Shown here piece after piece: positions 60,937-64,000 of a DNA stretch of 64,000 bases. The DNA lies in the NCBI RefSeq assembly GCF_000189755.2, contig NZ_KI912183.1:1614257-1678256 (forward strand), in the 5' to 3' direction. Each line of letters opens with the position of its first letter. Position 1 is the stretch's first letter. The stretch comes from Desulfotomaculum nigrificans DSM 574. Its GTDB lineage: Bacteria > Bacillota > Desulfotomaculia > Desulfotomaculales > Desulfotomaculaceae. A program made the position numbers and the translations under genes. Below the pieces are notes generated by a model. That model was given only the letters and a program-made list of their open reading frames with translations. It had not been told where the DNA came from and made no database searches.

Positions 60937-62196
60937 TTATTGAACTTCCTTAACATAACTGATAATATCAGCCAGCGGCACTTCTTCCTGGCTGCCTGCC
61001 TGCATATTGCGCACCACTGCTACGCCCCGGCTTAGTTCCTCTTCGCCCAGGATAATCACCAGCCGGGCATCCAACTTACCGGCATATTTCATTTGGGCCT
61101 TTAGGCTGCGGCCCAGGTAGTCTTTGTCTGCGGCAATGCCGTGCCGACGCAACTTTTGTACCAGGGCAAAGGACTCAGTTTCCGCCCCGGCACCCACGGT
61201 GGCCACAAATACAGCCGGACCCCGGCTAATGGGGAAGGTAATACCCTGACGCTCCGCCGTCAACAAAATACGCTCCAGGCCCAGGGCAAAGCCAATTCCC
61301 GGTGCAGCGGAACCACCGCAGGCCTCAATCAAGCCGTTATAACGCCCGCCACCGCCAATGGAACTCTGGGCCCCGATATCCCTGGTCATGATTTCAAAGG
61401 CGGTATTAGTGTAGTAATCCAAACCTCTAACCAGCCGGTTATCAACAATGTACTTAACACCCACTGCATCCAGATAACCTTTAACCAATTCAAAGTGGGC
61501 CTGGCATTCGGGGCAAAGGACATCCAGTGTGGTTGGAGCATGCCGACCGATCTCCTGGCATTTTTCGCTCTTACAATCCAAGATGCGCAAGGGGTTGCGG
61601 TCAAAACGCCCCTGGCAGTTGGGACACAACTCTGCCAGTTGGGGGCGGAAATATTCCTGCAGCTTTTGCCTTAATACCGGCCGGCACTGCGGGCAACCCA
61701 CGCTGTTGATGTGTAGTTCCAGATTGGTTAGGCCAATGCGGTGGTAAATATCCATGGCCATGGCAATGACCTCAGCATCAACGGCCGGGCTATTGGATCC
61801 AAAGACCTCCACCCCAAATTGGTGAAACTGCCGAAAACGTCCCGCCTGGGGCCGATCATACCGAAACATGGGGCCGATGTAAAACAGCTTGATGGGCTGG
61901 GGCAGGGCATAAAGTTTATTCTCCAGGTAAGCCCTGACCACGGCGGCGGTGCCTTCCGGCCGCAGAGTAATACTGCGGTCACCCCGGTCCGTAAAGGTAT
62001 ACATTTCCTTTTCTACAATGTCCGTGGTCTCTCCCACTCCCCGGGCAAACAGTTCGGTGTGTTCAAAAATCGGGGTTCTAATTTCACTGTAGCCATATTC
62101 CCGACATACCTGTCGGGCCAGCTCTTCTAAATACTGCCACTTTTCCACTTCACCTGGTAAAATATCATTGGTACCCCTGGGCCTGGTCGTTAACAC
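60937..62196 (-). CDS. hisS: Histidyl-tRNA synthetase
   Basis: A 419-residue class II synthetase: TTRPRGTNDILPGEVEKWQY, ITLRPEGTAAVVRAYLENKL, GPMFRYDRPQAGRFRQFHQF, and the His-specific LVRGLDYYTNTAFEIMTRD with SIGGGGRYNGLIEACGG. A zinc-type Cys cluster occurs in the insertion (CPNCQGRF, CPECQAHF). The start is the GTG at 62196, behind AAGGAGGG; frames upstream of it are part of the leader. Transcription is controlled by the T-box just upstream, which couples it with aspS to uncharged tRNA. Confidence 0.97.
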   Translation of the reverse strand: MLTTRPRGTNDILPGEVEKWQYLEELARQVCREYGYSEIRTPIFEHTELFARGVGETTDIVEKEMYTFTDRGDRSITLRPEGTAAVVRAYLENKLYALPQPIKLFYIGPMFRYDRPQAGRFRQFHQFGVEVFGSNSPAVDAEVIAMAMDIYHRIGLTNLELHINSVGCPQCRPVLRQKLQEYFRPQLAELCPNCQGRFDRNPLRILDCKSEKCQEIGRHAPTTLDVLCPECQAHFELVKGYLDAVGVKYIVDNRLVRGLDYYTNTAFEIMTRDIGAQSSIGGGGRYNGLIEACGGSAAPGIGFALGLERILLTAERQGITFPISRGPAVFVATVGAGAETESFALVQKLRRHGIAADKDYLGRSLKAQMKYAGKLDARLVIILGEEELSRGVAVVRNMQAGSQEEVPLADIISYVKEVQ

Positions 62197-62228
62197 AAAA
62201 GTAACCCTCCTTATTCGCCTGACAAATC

Positions 62229-62514
62229 TATAAAAACAACAAACTCCCGTCACTGGCATGCCAAAGGCATTGACCAGGGACGGGAGTTTTTCCCGTGGTG
62301 CCACCCTGCTTGGACAAATACTTGTCCCTCTTTAACGGCGATAACGGCGCCGTTCCCGGACCGGCCTACTAAGACTGTCTGTCCTTTCGGGGGTCACTCC
62401 CGGGTGTTCTTCAGCTAATGTTCCTGCAGCGGGGCTTTCAGTCCAGGGCCCCACCTCCCTGGGCAAGCAGCAAAAGCCTACTCTCCCGATCATAGCTTTA
62501 ACCAACATAAATCT
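62229..62514 (-). promoter_or_regulatory. T-box leader of hisS-aspS
   Basis: The T-box consensus AGGGTGGCACCACGGG is at 62307-62292 on the minus strand, followed by an ACTCCCGTC...GACGGGAGT terminator (62287-62243) with a T tract. Upstream lies about 200 nt of stem I-type structure. A CAC triplet in GAAGAACACCCG (minus, at 62406-62404) is a candidate His specifier. Uncharged tRNA would stabilise the antiterminator and allow hisS and aspS transcription. Confidence 0.92.
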
Positions 62515-62520
62515 TTGATT

Positions 62521-62549
62521 ATTTTATGCAATATCTTGTTTTTTGTCAA
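62521..62549 (-). promoter_or_regulatory. Promoter of the hisS T-box transcript
   Basis: TTGACA (62549-62544) and TAAAAT (62526-62521) on the minus strand with a 17-bp spacer, putting the start near 62514. Confidence 0.8.
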
Positions 62550-62681
62550 TGTGGGGGGAAACAGTGCCGGGCGAACTGCTAAAATATGGATAAAGGTGTT
62601 ATGCTGGATAAGACTGATTTTACACTGTACACTTGTTCCTTGCTAAAGCAGCATGTTATACTTACTTTTGAGGTGATTGCC

Positions 62682-62933
62682 ATTATTACTAAGGAATTGG
62701 TTGATCGGATTAATGCCCTGGCCCGTAAGCAGCGGGCAGAGGGGCTTACTGCCGAGGAAAAAGAGGAACAACATAAACTACGTCAGGAATACCTGAAGGG
62801 TATCCGCAGCCAGGTTTTAGACTCCCTATCCCGAATTAAATTTGTGGAGGATGAAAAACCAAATAACACATCCGGCAGCTGCAGTTGCGGCCACCATCAC
62901 CATAAAGAAAGCCATAAAGGACATACACACTAA
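62682..62933 (+). CDS. DUF896 family protein with His-rich tail
   Basis: An 83-residue protein matching the DUF896/YnzC family: ITKELVDRINALARKQRAEG, LTAEEKEEQHKLRQEYLKGI, RSQVLDSLSRIKFVED. The family normally begins M-I-T/S-K-E, and the only matching point here is an ATT codon at 62682, behind GAGGTGATTGCC. An AUU start is rare; the alternative is a GTG at 62673 without a ribosome site. The C-terminus CSCGHHHHKESHKGHTH is a histidine- and Cys-rich tail that may bind nickel, zinc or copper. Role unknown. Confidence 0.7.
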   Translation: MITKELVDRINALARKQRAEGLTAEEKEEQHKLRQEYLKGIRSQVLDSLSRIKFVEDEKPNNTSGSCSCGHHHHKESHKGHTH

Positions 62934-62934
62934 C

Positions 62935-63268
62935 TCTCTAAAAATGTTTGTGGCCACTAACTCCATTTTCCCGTACGCTGCCACAGCCCAACGCATGCGC
63001 TGGGCCGGTATCCGCGGCATTCCCTGGTCCCTGGTGACCACCTATGAAAACTGTATTTCTGCAAACCCAATCCCAATATTATAAAGAAGTGTTAGACCGG
63101 ATCGGAGCTGGGCCAGCAGAAACCTTAATGGTGGGTAACGATACTAAGGAAAATTTAGTTGCCGGCAAGCTAGGCATAAAAACTTATCTGGTAACAGATA
63201 AGTTAATTGATCATCACAAAGATACTAACTTTAAGGCGGATATAGAGGGTAGTTTGCCGTCAAAGTTT
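62935..63268 (+). pseudogene. Decayed HAD-family hydrolase
   Basis: In one frame from about 62935 the sequence reads MFVATNSIFPYAATAQRMRW and IPWSLVTTYENC; in another from about 63060 it reads YYKEVLDRIGAGPAETLMVG and NDTKENLVAGKLGIKTYLVT. Together these are the C-terminal two thirds of a HAD-like phosphatase. Two one-base losses at about 63054 (in ATTTCTGC) and 63078 (in AATATTATAAAG) shift the frames, and the N-terminal DxD motif is missing. It overlaps no other gene but converges on the HD-GYP gene at 63271. Confidence 0.65.
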
Positions 63269-63270
63269 GT

Positions 63271-64000
63271 TTATGCCAATTTACCTTGCTCTATAAGCTT
63301 TTTAACTGCTTCTACAACTGCCGGATCAAACTGCTTACCAGAACAACGACTCAATTCCTCTATCACCCATTTTTGAGAAAGCGCCTTACGATAAGGCCTG
63401 TCCGACTTCATGGCGTCATAAGAGTCCACCACCCTGATGATCCGGGCCAGAAGAGGGATCTGTTCACCAGCGATGCCTTCAGGATAACCGCCGCCATTAT
63501 AGTTTTCGTGGTGGTAGAGAACCGTTTCAACTACTTCCTGGGGAAGATTGGCCGGTTCCAGGATCTTTGCTCCCACTCTCGGATGAGTCTGTATTTCTTT
63601 TTCTTCCTCTGGTGTAAGCTTGCTTGTCTTGAGCAGTATGTATTCCCTTACCCCCACCTTTCCTATATCATGCAAAAGCCCTCCTATATAAACCATTTCC
63701 TGTTCTTTATCAGAAAGCCCCATTTCTTCAGCTACTGCCTTAGCCCACAATGCTACACGCAATGAATGACCCTGCGTATATTTGTCTTTTGCTTCTAACG
63801 CTGCAGCCAGCGCATTCACAACGTTCATATAATATTCCCGCAACGATTCGTAAAGCTGTGCATTCTCTATTGCCAGACCTACCTGACTGGCTATGATAGA
63901 GAGGTAACCCACCTCATTTCTTTCCCGGTCTAGAGTGAAAGGTGTACATACTATCAGCGCCCCAATTATCTTTCCTCCTGTCTTAACGGGAAACACGACA
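63271..64000 (-). CDS. HD-GYP domain protein, partial (5' end beyond window)
   Basis: The frame is open to the right edge, so the N-terminus is missing. The visible 243 residues hold the end of a GAF-like sensor domain (GGKIIGALIVCTPFTLDRER, IASQVGLAIENAQLYESLRE) and a complete HD-GYP domain: KYTQGHSLRVALWAKAVAEE, GGLLHDIGKVGVREYILLKT and LYHHENYNGGGYPEGIAGEQ. It is likely a cyclic-di-GMP phosphodiesterase. The GYP loop reads GGGYP, with Gly before GYP where the protein at 22495 has GTGYP. Neighbour is a decayed HAD gene. Confidence 0.9.
   Translation of the reverse strand, partial: VVFPVKTGGKIIGALIVCTPFTLDRERNEVGYLSIIASQVGLAIENAQLYESLREYYMNVVNALAAALEAKDKYTQGHSLRVALWAKAVAEEMGLSDKEQEMVYIGGLLHDIGKVGVREYILLKTSKLTPEEEKEIQTHPRVGAKILEPANLPQEVVETVLYHHENYNGGGYPEGIAGEQIPLLARIIRVVDSYDAMKSDRPYRKALSQKWVIEELSRCSGKQFDPAVVEAVKKLIEQGKLA

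Overview
This window looks like the chromosome of an endospore-forming, probably anaerobic Firmicute of the Desulfotomaculum/Desulforamulus type. The evidence is a split sigma-K gene, several DUF3794 spore-coat genes, a T-box leader on hisS-aspS, a 6S-like RNA beside aspS, an EtfBA-linked lactate dehydrogenase, many TTG/GTG starts with strong Shine-Dalgarno sites, and the order ireB-(aldo/keto reductase)-ruvX-DUF1292 near alaS. The genus is my inference.

Left part, 1 to about 14.9 kb: accessory DNA that I read as the right part of a sigK-intervening (skin-like) element. A large serine recombinase (13341-14900) ends two bases before an open 3' fragment of sigK (14902-15186). The junction carries the AATGA core known from the Bacillus subtilis skin element. 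No 5' half of sigK is in the window, so the element should extend past the left edge. Its apparent cargo is the 3' part of an Hsp90/GHKL-type ATPase gene overlapping a SIR2-like gene (a candidate defence pair), two tandem radical-SAM-type genes of which one has lost its cluster cysteines, a three-gene operon of unknown function, two divergent XRE switches with multi-copy operators, an ImmA/IrrE peptidase, an IS21 element and a HicAB toxin-antitoxin pair.

15.2-22.5 kb: a graveyard of mobile DNA among spore-coat genes. It holds group II intron ends, two decayed IS3 copies, an IS66 remnant, an IS256 element inside a DUF3794 gene, and an inverted copy of a segment from 6.2-6.7 kb. One intact DUF3794 gene ends in a Cys/His-rich tail.

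22.5-27.9 kb: a GGDEF/HD-GYP protein, an agr-type quorum-sensing cluster with an unlisted 43-residue autoinducer precursor (AgrD) and a kinase-less AgrC-like membrane protein, a dicarboxylate/glutamate symporter and two small conserved proteins.

27.9-63.3 kb: ordinary core genome, mostly on the minus strand. It covers envelope assembly (lgt, a class B penicillin-binding protein, mltG, VanW), redox proteins (two thioredoxins), lactate oxidation (etfB-etfA-glcD) with candidate GntR operators, iron-sulfur and tRNA thiolation genes (rrf2-nifS-iscU-mnmA), alaS, tcdA, a two-component system followed by htrA, a 6S-like RNA, aspS and T-box-controlled hisS. The right edge holds a DUF896 gene with a probable AUU start, a decayed HAD hydrolase and a truncated HD-GYP gene. 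All identifications come from reading the sequence; no database search was run.
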